A stretch of 64,000 nucleotides of DNA, taken from the NCBI GenBank assembly GCA_016647705.1, contig CM028332.1:29641300-29705299 (forward strand), read 5' to 3'. The notes under the pieces were generated by a model that searched no databases, was not told where the DNA came from, and saw only the letters and a list, made by a program, of their open reading frames with translations. Below are positions 1 to 11,460 of this stretch, piece by piece. The first letter of the stretch is position 1. Each line of letters opens with the position of its first letter. This DNA comes from Eucommia ulmoides. Its lineage: Eukaryota; Streptophyta; Magnoliopsida; Garryales; Eucommiaceae. The position numbers and the translations under genes are program-made.

Positions 1-164
1 AGTACTAGATTCGTCACTAAAGCTTTTTAGTGAGGAAATGGATTCGTCGTTACGGTTGTTGTAGAAACTTCGTCGTTAAAAGTGTTTAGTGACTAATTTT
101 GAATTCCTCACTAAAACTATATATTTAGCGAGGAATTAACTTGTCGCTAATTTCCTCACTGAAG

Positions 165-560
165 GAACTACTTGGTTGCTAAAAGTCATCTTTTCCAACA
201 AAATTTATTTGAATAATTTCGTCGCTAATAGTTAACGACCAACTAAATTTCTCACTAAAAGTAACAATTCGCAACAAATTTTATTTGAATAATTTTCTTG
301 CTAATAATTCACATTTAACAACAAACTAAATTTCTCACTAAAAGTAAGATTTTGCAACAATTTTGTTTGAATAATTTCCTCGCTAATAATTCATATTTAG
401 AAACCAACTAAATTTCTCGTAAAAAGTAAGAATTTGCAACAAAATATATTTGAATAATTTTCTCACTAATAACTTGTGTACAGAAACCAACTAAATTTCT
501 CGCTAAAAGTAACAATTTGTAACAAAATTCATTTGAATAATTTCCTCACTAATAAAAGCA
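165..560. repeat. CACTA subterminal tandem repeats, ~82-bp unit
   Basis: The motif TTTGAATAATTT recurs at about 208, 284, 366, 449 and 532, giving five units of 76-83 bp. Each unit also contains a version of AACTAAATTTCTCGCTAAAAG and a CCTCGCTAATA block. In CACTA elements, subterminal repeats are where the TNPA/TNPD-type protein binds; that role is inferred here from position and family. Confidence 0.75.
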
Positions 561-904
561 TACATTGATCGCCATTAGAACTTGAGACATATATTTAGAA
601 TGTGAACTGTTTATCACATCCAAAATAAAGAGAAACAAAAATCTATTGCATGCATAATCTATAACAATCTCATTCTTGCAAAAAAGAAAAGAAAAAAAAG
701 AAGAAGAAAAAAACAGCAAAATATTTGTATTAAATATCTTCACTTGCACAAAATAGTCTTCTCAACAAATAATTAATTTGCATCACAAACAAATCAAATA
801 AATCGATAAGTCACAACTAATTTGTTTAAGAACCAATGAGCAAACATGAATAAGATTCACGAAAAAGTTTTGAGCATCAATTTAACTCAAACAAATTAAG
901 GAAT

Positions 905-2190
905 ATGGAAAAGCCCCATATCAACTCTAGTCTTTTTATAGTGTTATGCTTTTTTGTTTTTTTTTGTTTAAATTATCTGTGCAGTGTTTTCTGTTAAGAA
1001 ACGAAAAATCAACTGAACAGATACTAAAAAAAAATGTTTTGTTCGATGTTTAAGAATTAAATAGGTTCAATATTTTTTTTTAAATGAACAAATACTCAAA
1101 ATAAAACCAAAACTAATTAAAAAAAAAAAAAAAGTCAAACAGAGCAAGATGAATTACACAGAAGCACCGTGAGAGAAGAGAACAAATGGAAATTTCCGTC
1201 TGATCTGTAAATCCGAAACACTTGAAAGTAGAAAGTAGAGTTTTTTTTTGGCACTACCTCTCCCTACAATCATTGTAATTTGCGGGTCAATTGTTCCTTT
1301 ACTTTTAATAATTTTGGGTATTTGGGCAACTTCGGAATGAACTAATGACCATTGTCATTTTGGGCAACTCTAAATGAATCCACTTGCATGTCACTATTTA
1401 TCTACACAGTATTGTAAGTGCACTGTACCAAAGAGGAAAAAAAAAAAAAACAGAACAAGAAAAACTGAACACAAAAAATAGAAAAACAGAGGAAGGACAG
1501 ATGAACTGCACACTAAATCTACACAGTATTGTAAGTACATTATACCAGAGAAAGACAAAAAAAAAAAAAAAGAAAAAAAGAGAGACAGAACATGAAAAAC
1601 TAAATTTAAAAAATGGAAAAACAGAGCATAGAAAAGAGAAAAGTGAAATGCACTGTAACAAGGAAAAAAATGGACACCCAACCTCATTCCCTTTTTTTAC
1701 TGTGTTTTTTTTTTTTTTTTTACTGCCTTTTTTTTTTCTCTTGTTTTTCATTTTGTTTCCAGTTACTTTTGTTCTTTTTTTTTTTTTTTCCTAGTTCTTT
1801 GTTCTGTCCCTTTTCCTATAGCAAATATTTTTTCCATTTTTGTTTCCTTTTTCTTAGATACATTAACATTAATTAACATGAAAAATTGAACAGAAAAACA
1901 GAGCAAGGACAGATGAACTGCACACTAAATCTACACAGTATTGTAAGTGCATTATACCAGAGAGAGACAAAAAAAAAAAAAAAGCAGAACATGAAAAACT
2001 AAATATAAAAAAAGGAAAAACAGAGCATAGAAAACAGAAAAGTGAAGTGCACTGTAACAGAGAACAAAATAGACACCCGACACCATTCCTTTTTTTTTTG
2101 TTATTCCAGTTGTTCTCTGTTCTGTCCCTTTTCCAATAGCAAATGTTTTTTTCCTTTTTGTTTCATTTTTCTTAGATACATTAACATTAA
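905..2190. repeat. CACTA-internal direct repeat, left copy, with ~120-bp A-rich subrepeats
   Basis: The block starts with CATATCAACTCTAGT, followed by TTATCTGTGCAGTGTTTT and GTTTAAGAATTAAAT, and continues into units built around TCTACACAGTATTGTAAG (about 1399, 1519 and 1931) with poly-A tracts between them. The same order of motifs returns at 9250-9720 in the same orientation, so the two transposase genes lie between direct copies. Open frames in this stretch are low-complexity poly-Lys or poly-Phe and are not taken as genes. Confidence 0.7.
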
Positions 2191-2219
2191 TTAACTTATA
2201 AAAAAATCAAATATAAAAA

Positions 2220-3900
2220 TTACCATGACGACGATGACGATCCCATTCCACCATATGATTGTTGTACTATCATTTGTGTCAGTGCTTCAATTTGAGCCTT
2301 CATGTTATCAAAATCTTCTTGTGTTAGTCCACGGGAAGATGTAGAGCCGCAAGTGGAGGTTGGTTTTGGACTGGGACCAAGGCCTCTAACATATCCCGAT
2401 TTGTGGCCAAGAACAGCCTCATGAATCTCCTCATCACTCATAGGTTTTTCTCCTTCTTCTATAAGCTTTTCTTTCATCTCTATCATTTGTCTCTATAAAA
2501 TAAAATTAACTAGTAAAGGAATTTTTTTAAATTTTAACACGCTATGAGGATTTTAGCAATACTCAAAGTTAAAATTTTAATATAATATTTACAAACTTAC
2601 ATATAGATTTTCAGCTATCGGTGCAACCCATGTCCCATCAGTCCTTTGTTGTGTGTCCCTATAGACATAAAAAATATCTGGGCATGTACCTATTTTTGGG
2701 TTCTAAATTTCCAAAATATTACTATAGAATAAAAAAACTTGCACCATTAATTTAAAATTTGTAAATTACTTTATTAGAACCTTCGTGCACAAGCGTGTTG
2801 CGTATGCCTTGGATCCAGATACATGATTATACAATAGTTTCCTACGATTCTTTTGATTTGCAACCGATCGCTTCTACATTATATGTATACGAAGTCAATG
2901 AATATGTATACAATTAAATCATTGATGAGATATTAATGTTGACTCTCAAACATAGCATTTACTACCTGGAATTTTTCTGACTCAAAGAGATATCAAAGAT
3001 TATGCCATACATCAGTGCTCAAGTCCTCGTAAGGATGCTCGCGTGGATTATTCCCTTTCTCAATAATTTTTTTTTATAGTGTGTGTGGAGTTTATTTCTA
3101 TATCCCGTGTACCTTCTCGCTAACATAGCATCCATAGCTTTCCTTACTCTTGGGGTATCAATATCAACGATGTCAAACTTACACTACAAATTAAAGAAAT
3201 TAAATTTTAAAAAGAGAAAAGTTAACATTAAAGATAAATGTAGAGGTAACAAATTATAAACTTAATTTTTAGTTTCACATACCTGTGCTCTTGTATAAAT
3301 TGGTTGCTTATCAATCTCCTTTACATCACTCCATGATTTTATATCAACAAGTGGCGCATTAGTTCTAACTAAGTGGCCTAATTCACTCGCAAACTTGCTT
3401 GCAACATCGTCAACCGGCTTGTTGAATATTGGATCAAATACAACTACCAACTTATTTTTACCATTACATATTTTTTCTACTCCACAACTTCTAGTCTTGC
3501 CTCGACCCTTTTTCCCACCAATCGTTGGCGAACCTACAAAAGGGAACACAAGAATAACGAATGTATTGAACGAGTTTCGCTTTGAAAAAAGTTCAAAAAA
3601 ACAATGAATTTACCTAGAGGACTATTATTTGTCAAAGACTTAGGCAAATCATTTGCTTCCTCAAACTCCACAGATGGTGGAAGGGAATGAAATGGTTGGG
3701 AGATGGATCTTACTCGTGCGGACGCAACAACAGATAGAAGCACCGCAGCTGGTCGGATACCATCGCTTGACGTAGCTCTTGATGGTGGTTGTATTGTTTG
3801 AGAAGCACAAGATCCTAATGATTGCAGGATTGCCCTTGATCGTGTGGCCAATAAGCCTGGTGCAATAAAACAAGTTGACGTAGACTTCACACATGGTCAC
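2220..3900 (-). pseudogene. CACTA TNPD/Ptta-type (En/Spm plant transposase family) gene, decayed
   Basis: This is the second gene of the CACTA element, of the plant Ptta/En/Spm family, whose products bind the element's ends. About six exons can be traced. Exon 1, to about 3614, is Ser/Pro-rich. Exon 2 (about 3533-3283) contains KKGRGKTR and ASKFASELGHLVR. Exon 3 (about 3183-2966) contains DIDTPRVRKAMDAML. Exon 4 (about 2873-2783) contains SGSKAYATRL. Exon 5 (about 2660-2601) contains QQRTDGTWVAPI. The last exon (2492-2220) contains EAVLGHKSGYVRGLG and ends in a Ser run. Most junctions have GT/AG. Exon 3 has a frameshift near a lysine run, and no convincing start codon remains upstream of about 3900. 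It lies about 290 bp downstream of TNP2 on the same strand. Family assignment is secure; exon edges are approximate. Confidence 0.85.
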
Positions 3901-5918
3901 ATGTCCAGCGATAATATGGTTCTTTTTTTTTCGGGTGACATTTAATTAACCTTCAAAACTGATATTGTTAGATAATTGATATAATATTTACATTAAGGAT
4001 AAATAATGAAAATTCAACAATCATTAATAGATGAATAACGAAAACAATGTGCATGTATAAATCATTAATTTATTGCAGGAATTTTAATTAAATTAATCAA
4101 CAAAATGGTTAAGTAAATCTATTAAAAACTAACAAATAACATAAAATTAAAGACTTCTAACTAATTTCAAGAGTAACCAAACACCCTAACTATCTATTCT
4201 ATGCTATCTGAATCTGTGTCTTCTGAGCTTTCTTCATCGTCCCATTACTCAACTAGTGTATCATCTACTTTGTTGTCACTATCCGTAGGTCTAGGTAGAG
4301 ATTGTTTAGCAATAGAGTTGGGATCAATTTCATCAGCTTCAATACCAGACCTGTTCAAATCGTGTACTTCATCCTCAATTATCTACAAAATCTCAATTAT
4401 ATCGTTCTCCTGATAAGCATCAAATTTCTCAATATCATCTTGGTTATCTTCTTCTACCTCCGGCACATCCCACAAATGTCGATGATGTATATGTTGTACA
4501 AGTTTTCAATTTCTCCCTAGTCTCGTGTCATTGATGTAAAAAACTTGTTGTGCTTGGTCTGCTAGTATGAAAGAGTCATTCTTATACCACGTTTTAGTGA
4601 CATCGACACTGGAGTAATGTGAATCCTTTTGGAATATCTTCTTGTTGCTAAGGTCAAACCAATCACAATTGAACATCAGAAGTGAATGATCATATATGTA
4701 ACTTAACACAATAATTTGTTTCACAACACCATCGAAATCAATAGCTTTTCCACAATTTTGACTTGTGCGACGATCATCACAGTCCTTTGTGTGGAATCAT
4801 ACACTATTGACTATGCAGGCTAGGTACAACCAAACTCTCTTGTCAGGGTCGTTGGCTAAGGCGTACAATTTATCTGTGGCTTCAGGAGATCCCTTGCTGC
4901 GCAATTTTCTCATCTAAATGATAAACAATACAAATACCATAATTTTAATTAGTTATTGTTCACCTTGAGGATTCGTCATCGTCCTCATGGTATTGACTAC
5001 TTGCAAGTATACAAGGTCTAGTTTTAATATAGTGGATCTTGTAAGATCGGATATCGTTCCACTGGGAACACGTGTAATTTGGTTGAATATTGTGATTGAC
5101 ATAATCTCATATTATCTCGACTAATAAAAATTTATTTGTATTCTATTTAATCTACTAAGATAAATGACAACTATTAGGTTAGTTCTAATCACACTAATTA
5201 GTTAGGTAATTATTTCTTTCACATAATGCATAATTAACTTCATTTAGTTAGCTATAACGATGTTTATCTATTCCGACAATCTCTATATCGATAACTCCTC
5301 TGCTACCTCTCCCAAGTGTAAGACGGGAGATTACACGACTTCGTGTCAATGAAGAAGTCCCCCTCAATGCCTTAACGATCCTAAGTCGCGTGAGTCTTGA
5401 GCCAACATCATGGATTGCATACGTTTTAACGCCCTCCCGAGTCGTTAGAACGTCACGTTGCATTTACCCTAGTCCAAATCCAGGGTTACCTCTCCCGAGT
5501 GTCAAACCCCGTATTCTTAGTTGATCAATACAAGCATAATATCAAGAATAACGGTAAACACAATCGGATTTAGACAAACAACACGTTAAAGTAACATTAA
5601 TTCATTCAACTTAACATTTACATGATTTCAACAACACCTAAGTAACATTTAATTAATACTACAAGATATTAGCTATATACCGTACAAAACAAGAGTGATT
5701 CAACATCATTAGATATGGAAAAGTAATTACAAAGATAAAAACAAGAGAAGAACGATCAAATCTAAAAGTGAAATGATCCACTGTCGCTAATGATCAATCC
5801 GCAAATGATTCCTCTTTGCCCGAATGATGAACCTCCTCCTTGATCTCTCAAAGATAGCTTAAGAACTCTATACTAGGGTTAGGGATCATGAACCACCCTT
5901 TTCAGACGTGGGAAAGGG

Positions 5919-5930
5919 GTATAAATAGGC
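5919..5930 (-). promoter_or_regulatory. LTR TATA box
   Basis: On the minus strand the sequence reads GCCTATTTATACCCC. It lies about 50 bp downstream of the palindrome array of the same LTR. The homologous position in the LTRs at 15007 and 59436 has CCTATAAATACC and CCTATATATATCC. Confidence 0.6.
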
Positions 5931-5979
5931 CGAAGGTTTCAAAAATATCTAAACAGATATTTTGCCCTATTCTACGAAA

Positions 5980-6210
5980 TTCGCCTAAGCGGTAGAATCT
6001 TTGCCTAGGCGAAGGTTAAGTCGGTTAGAAATCTGCCTAGGCGATGGTTTATTCGCCTAGGCGGAGGACTAACTTCTTAGTCTTCTTTTCACTCTGACTG
6101 ATTTCCGCCTAGGCGGTAGTTTCTTACCCTAGGCGGATTTCAGAACTGTAGTATTCCAACTTTTTGACAGAATTCCGCCTAGGCGGTGGTTTTCTTTGCC
6201 TAGGCGGATT
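5980..6210. repeat. Array of paired CGCCTAGGCG palindromes in LTR U3
   Basis: Eight near-palindromes built on CCGCCTAGGCGG have centres at 5986.5, 6006.5, 6038.5, 6058.5, 6110.5, 6130.5, 6180.5 and 6201.5. They form four pairs with internal spacing of 20, 20, 20 and 21 bp; pairs recur every 52-72 bp. The array lies just upstream of the LTR TATA box on the minus strand. Confidence 0.9.
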
Positions 6211-9200
6211 TTTTGCTGGCTTTGAAACCTCAATTTTTCATCTTTTCTTTATCGATTTTCCACCGTTTTGCTCGGTTTGTAAATTGTTTACGTCCCTTCA
6301 CCTGACTTATGTAAAAAACAACTAAAACGTAATTAAAACATTAATAAAATACTCGAAAACTGGCAAATTCAGTTTAGAAATAGATAGGTATTTTACACCT
6401 ATCAGTTATATCACTGTATCGTAATTTTTAGTTAAATATGAACTTTGATACTTACATGTGCTTTGAACCACGAAGGGAAATATTGTTGTTGCCTCTCATA
6501 AATGTTTTCTTCACTTTCCAACATCAATTCATATTCATGTTGACTATGAAAAAAATATTTATATTACATAAAGAATTAAAAAAAAATGTTGCTAGTAGAT
6601 ATTAACAAATGAATTTCAACTTACTCAATATATGGTTTCACCTCCTCGCAGTTATTCAAGACATACCACTGCATGAGTTTGAAATTTGTTCCCAATTCAA
6701 TACATACACGTGCATGTCCGAAAGGACGCACCTTTTGCGAAAAACTTGATAACTCTTTCTTGATTACCACCATCATCCTTCCATTCATCGCAATTAAATC
6801 TAGTTTCGATTCCTTTCAGATATGTTGAACAGAACGTCAAACTTTCTTTAGCGATATAGGCTTCATCTATCGATCCTTCAGGACGTGCTTTGTTGGTAAC
6901 GAAGCCTTTTAGAGTTTTGAGATATCTCTCAATTGGATACATCCATCGATAATGTACAGGTCCCCCGAGTTTTGCCTCAGCAAGAAGGTGGACAACTAAG
7001 TGTACCATCACATCGAAAAATACAAGAATAAATATCATCTCCAATTTACAAAGTATGAGAACAATATATTTTTCTAATTGCTTTATCTCCTAAAGTTGCA
7101 ACGTCTTTGAACACAATTGTCGAAAAAGTTCTCCCAACTCAAATAGTGTCGTGCATACTTCTTTGTCTAAATAACCTCGTATTCCAGCAAGAACAAGACG
7201 TTGCAACAATACATGATAATCATGAATCTTTAATCCCAACACTTTACCATAAGCAATGCTTACACATCATGATATATGCGCTGCATAACCGTCTGGGTAT
7301 CGAATAGACTTCAAAAACTCGAAAAATCCCTATCTCCTACTCTTAGACAAAGTGTAACATGCGGGAGGCTTCACATACAAATCACAATGCTTTTTTTTTT
7401 TTTAGGTGTAACTCAGTTCTTATTCCCATGTCAGCTAAATCCATTCGTACTTTTCTTGTATCTTTATTCTTGCCTTCTATATTGAGTAAAGTTACAACAA
7501 CATTATCACATATATTCTTATCGATATGCATGACATCAAGACAATGTCTCATTTGGTGCTCTACCCAATAAGGTAGTTCAAATAAAATACTCTTTTTTGT
7601 CTAGTTACTTTCATCTTCCTGACGCTTTCTCTTCTTTTTGGTTTGATGTTTTCCTCGTGTGAAAGTCCCCGATAAATCCAAAAGTTGTTGTAATACATCA
7701 TGCCCAGACATTTGTTGAGGTCTTGGATCAAGCTCTAACAGTCCGTTAAATTTCTTACTATTACGCTAAGCATGATTTGCTGGCAAAAAACGACGATGTC
7801 TCATATAACATGTTTTGGAACGTATTCTTGTTGAAAGAGCTTCATCGTTGCATGTAGGGCATGCCTTAAACCCATATGTGCTCTACCTAAACATATTGGC
7901 ATAAGTAGGAAAGTCATTTATAGTCCAAAGAAGTGCAGCATGTAGGGTGAAATGACTTGAAATATAGTCACCGTAGGTGTGCACCCCATTCGACCATAAA
8001 TCTTTCAATTCATCAACTAACGGTTGCATATACACATCAATATCTTTTCCTGGAGCTTTTGGTCCTGGAATTAACAATAACATCAAAATATTTGGCTCTT
8101 TCATACACTTGGTGGCAAATTATAAGGGATGAGCAAGACAGGCCACATACTATAAGAATTACTCATGTTCCCAAATGGATTGAACCCATCCGTAGCCAAA
8201 CCCAATCTCACATTTCGATGATCATTAGAAAATGCAGGAAATTTTCTATCCAAATTCTTCCAACCTTCGGCATCAGCAGGATGCCTCAAAACACCATCAT
8301 CAACGCGCTTCTCTTTATGCCACCTCATATCTTCGACCGGTTTTTGAGACATAAACAATCTTTGCAACATGGGTTTCAATGGAAAGTAGCGTAGCACTTT
8401 ATGCGGAATCTTCTTGCCCTTTCTGTCATTCCTTTTCCATCTACACTCACCGCATACTGGACAATTGTCATCATTTTCATTCTCTTTCCAGAACAAAGCA
8501 TAATCATATTTGCAAGCGTGAATTGACAAATATCCCAATCTCAAATCCCATAACATTTTTTTGGCCCCATAGTGTGAAGAGGAGATTGTCTCACCTTCTA
8601 GAAAAGCATCATTCAAAAAAGGAAGAAACGAATTGATGGATTTGTTACTCCACTTGTTCATTACCTTTATGTGAAGGAGCTTTACAACAAATGAAAGTGT
8701 TGAATACTTAGAACAATCAGGATATAGTTCGCGTTGTGATTCTCTAAGCATCCTCTCAAATGCTATATTTTCACCATCATGCAAGTCCTCTTGAAATTCC
8801 CCTCCACCATCACCATCATCCATACTCACATCTATATGGTTTGTGCCTAGCATGTCTTCCAACATCTCAGGAATTTCATCGTCGCTTGTATGATCAACAA
8901 TTGTCAAAGAAACCCTCTCCCCGTGAAATATCCATTCTCTGTAACTTAATTGAAATCCATACATAAGTATGTCACGCTCAACATCGTAGAATGTTTTGGA
9001 CACAAAATTCAAACACTTTCAACAAGGACAATGTATCTTATTCGAATTATTGACAACATTAGTTCACGCAAATTCTATAAAGACTTCTACCCCTTTCATG
9101 CATTCTTCGCTAAATCTATATTTGACATCCATCCAACTCTTATCCATTTTCCTAATAGTACTTACAAAAAAAATTAACAACGATAAAAAAGAAATTGAAA

Positions 9201-9249
9201 AAAAAAATAGTACTACAAGTAAATGCCAGCGAGAAAACAGTCAAGTATG

Positions 9250-9720
9250 ACCACTCTAGGCATTCCTCATATCAACTCTAGTTTTTTTTTTAGTGTTCTT
9301 TTTCTTTTCTTTTTTCTAATTATCTGTGCAGTGTTTTATTTTAAAAAACAAAAAATCAGCTGAACGGATACTCAAAAAAAATGTTCAGTTCAGTGTTTAA
9401 GAATTAAATCGGTTCAATTTTATTTATTTTTTTGAATGAGCAAAAAAAAAAAAAAATTAAAAAAAAAAATCGAAACATAAAAAACAGAAAAACAGAGCAC
9501 AGAGAGATGAATTGCATAATAAATCTACATAGTATTGTAAGTGCACTGTACCAGAGAGAGAGAAAGCAGAACATGAAAAACTGAACATAAAAAACAGAAA
9601 AACAGTGCACGGACAGTTGAATTGCACACTAAATCTACACATTATTGAAATTCCACTGTAATAGAGAAAAGGGGGGGAAAAAACAAATAAAAATAGCACA
9701 TGAAAAACTGAACATAAAAA
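9250..9720. repeat. CACTA-internal direct repeat, right copy
   Basis: The motifs CATATCAACTCTAGT, TTATCTGTGCAGTGTTTTA, GTTTAAGAATTAAAT and two TCTACA(C/T)A-type units (about 9524 and 9633) follow in the same order and orientation as at 905-2190. Fewer subrepeats are present than in the left copy. The stretch lies directly upstream of the TNP2 start, so it overlaps the probable transposase promoter. Confidence 0.7.
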
Positions 9721-9779
9721 ACACTGAATCTGAAACTGAATTTACTAAGCAAAAGGAAAAGGATTTACACACTTAAAAC

Positions 9780-11460
9780 ATTTTAACTTCTTTTTTAACT
9801 TTGTTCAAATTATCTATTTGTATATAAATCCTAAACTACTCATCCAAAATTGATTCGTTTTCTTCCTACAAGACTTAATAGCCTTGGTGACGCTAATCCT
9901 CGAGTTTCGAGCCAATCAGACCCTGTTTGGGCATTTGGACATCCAACTCCATTTTAACTTCTCTAAGTGTTCAAATTCTATATTTGCACATAAATATGAA
10001 ACTGTTTACCCAAATTCGATTCGGTTTCCTCCTACAAGTCTTAATGGCCGTGGCAACGCTAACCCTTGAGTTGCGCACCAATCGGACCCCGTTTGGGCAT
10101 TTTGGACATCCGACCCCATTTTAACTTATTGAAGTGTTCAAATTCTATATTTGCACATAAATCCTAAACTGCTTATCCAAATTCGATTCGGTTTCCTCCT
10201 ATAAGTCTTAATGGCCATGATGATACGAACCCTCGAGTTGTACACCAATCAAACCCCATTTGGGCATTTGGGACACCCGACACCATTTTAATTTCTTTAA
10301 GTGTTCAAATTCTATATTTTCGCATAAATCATAAACCGCTTATCCAAATTCAATTCGGTTTTTTTCCTACAAGTCTTAATGGTTGTGGTAACACTAACCC
10401 TCGAGTTTAAGGCCAATCGAATCCCGTTTAGTCATTTTAGACACCCGACCCTATTTTAACTTCTTTTAAGTGTTCAAAATTCTATATTTTCACATAAATC
10501 CTAAGCCTCTTATCCAAATTCGATTCGGTTTCCTCCTACAAGTCTTAATGGCCGTGGCAATGCTAACCCTTGAGTTGCGCACCAATCGGACTCCGTTTGG
10601 GCATTTTGGACACTCGACCCTATTTTAACTTCTTCAAGTGTTCAAATTCTATATTTGCACATAAATCCTAAACCGCTTATCCAAATTCGATCCAATTTCC
10701 TCCTACAAGTCTTAATGGCCGTGATGACGCTAACCCTCGAGTTGCACACCAATCGGAGCCCGTTTGGACATTTGGGACACCCGACCCCATTTTAACTTCT
10801 TTAGGTGTTCAAATTCTATATTTTCACATACATCATGAACCGCTTATCCAAATTCAATTCGGTTTCTCCCTACAAGTCTTAATGGTCGTGGTAACACTAA
10901 CCCTCGAGTTTCGCGTCAATCGAACCCTGTTTGGGCATTTTGGACACCCGACCCTATTTTAACTTCTTTTAAGTGTTCAAAATTCTATATTTGCACATAA
11001 AACCTAAACCGCTTATCCAAATTCGATTCGGTTTCTTCATACAAGTCTTAATGGATGTGGTAACGCTAACCCTCGAGTTGCGCACCAATCGGACTCCGTT
11101 TGGACATTATGGACACCCGACCCCATTTTAACTTCTTTAAGTGTCTAAATTCTATATTTACATATAAATCCTAAACCGCTTATCCAAATTCGATTTGGTT
11201 TCTTCCTACAAGTCTTAATGGTCGTGGCAACGCTAACCCTCGAGCGCACCAATCAGACCCTATTTGGACGTTTTGGACACTCGACCCCATTTTAACTTAT
11301 TTAAGTGTTCAAATTCTATATTTCCACATAAATCCTAAATTGCTTATCTAAATTCGATTCCGTTTCTTACTACAAATCTTAATAATCAGGGCGACGCTAA
11401 CCCTCGAGTTTCACGCCAATCAACTTTGTTTGGACATTTTAGACACCTAACCCGTTATAT
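9780..11460. repeat. Ten-copy ~167-bp tandem array inside the CACTA element
   Basis: The anchor AAGTCTTAATGG or a close variant begins at 9870, 10036, 10203, 10371, 10540, 10707, 10874, 11043, 11210 and 11374, giving steps of 164-169 bp. Each unit also has TCTATATTTGCACATAAAT, TTATCCAAATTCGATTCGG and CTAACCCTCGAGTT. Units differ by scattered substitutions and 1-5-bp indels and are in one orientation. The array is upstream of TNP2, between the right internal direct repeat and the 12217 terminus. No coding potential was recognised. Confidence 0.93.

Larger units (their letters stand above)
4957..6404 (-). mobile_element. Solo LTR (LARD/gypsy-like family) in TNP2 intron
   Basis: Read on the minus strand, it starts TGATAGGTGTAAAATACC and ends GGTGAACA, and is flanked by perfect 5-bp duplications GTTAT at 4952-4956 and 6405-6409. 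Length is 1448 bp, close to the LTRs of LARD1 and LARD2, with which it shares the start, the CTATCTATTTCTAAACTGAA-like block, the palindrome array and the end region with ACTATATTAAAACTAGACC. No internal sequence or partner LTR is present, so it is a product of LTR-LTR recombination. It lies inside an intron and may have been neutral for the host transposon. Confidence 0.93.
4194..9147 (-). pseudogene. CACTA TNP2 transposase, interrupted by stops, a frameshift and a solo LTR
   Basis: TNP2 is the catalytic transposase of CACTA elements. The start at 9147 opens with MDKSWMD, the transposase-associated domain. The long open stretch 9012-8101 contains the zinc-finger-like CPVCGECRWK and NVRLGLATDGFNPFGNMS; 8104-7883 continues with GPKAPGKDIDVYMQPL; 7044-6697 is the DUF4218 part (RWMYPIERYLKTLKGFV); 4913-4194 is the DUF4216 part (FNCDWFDLS, YINDTRLG). 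Introns 6544-6624 and 4914-6455 have GT/AG borders, and the second holds the solo LTR. Damage: a short deletion shifts frame near 8104, another frame change falls near 7370, and in-frame stops replace expected Trp, Gln or Arg codons at many sites. The order of domains is complete, so the gene was full length before it decayed. Confidence 0.93.

Noticed and set aside
1384-1876. Overlapping frames of 87-136 codons on both strands
   Set aside because: They consist of poly-Lys/Glu or poly-Phe/Leu from A- and T-runs in a repeat; no domain and no agreement between repeat copies.
5248-5463. 71-codon frame inside the solo LTR
   Set aside because: Lies in LTR sequence; homologous LTRs do not keep the frame.
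5980-6210. CRISPR-like reading of the regularly spaced short repeats
   Set aside because: Plant nuclear LTR context, palindromes of 12-14 bp with 6-10-bp gaps and no unique spacers; not a CRISPR array.
7957-8966. Plus-strand frames across TNP2
   Set aside because: Antisense to well-supported transposase coding sequence.
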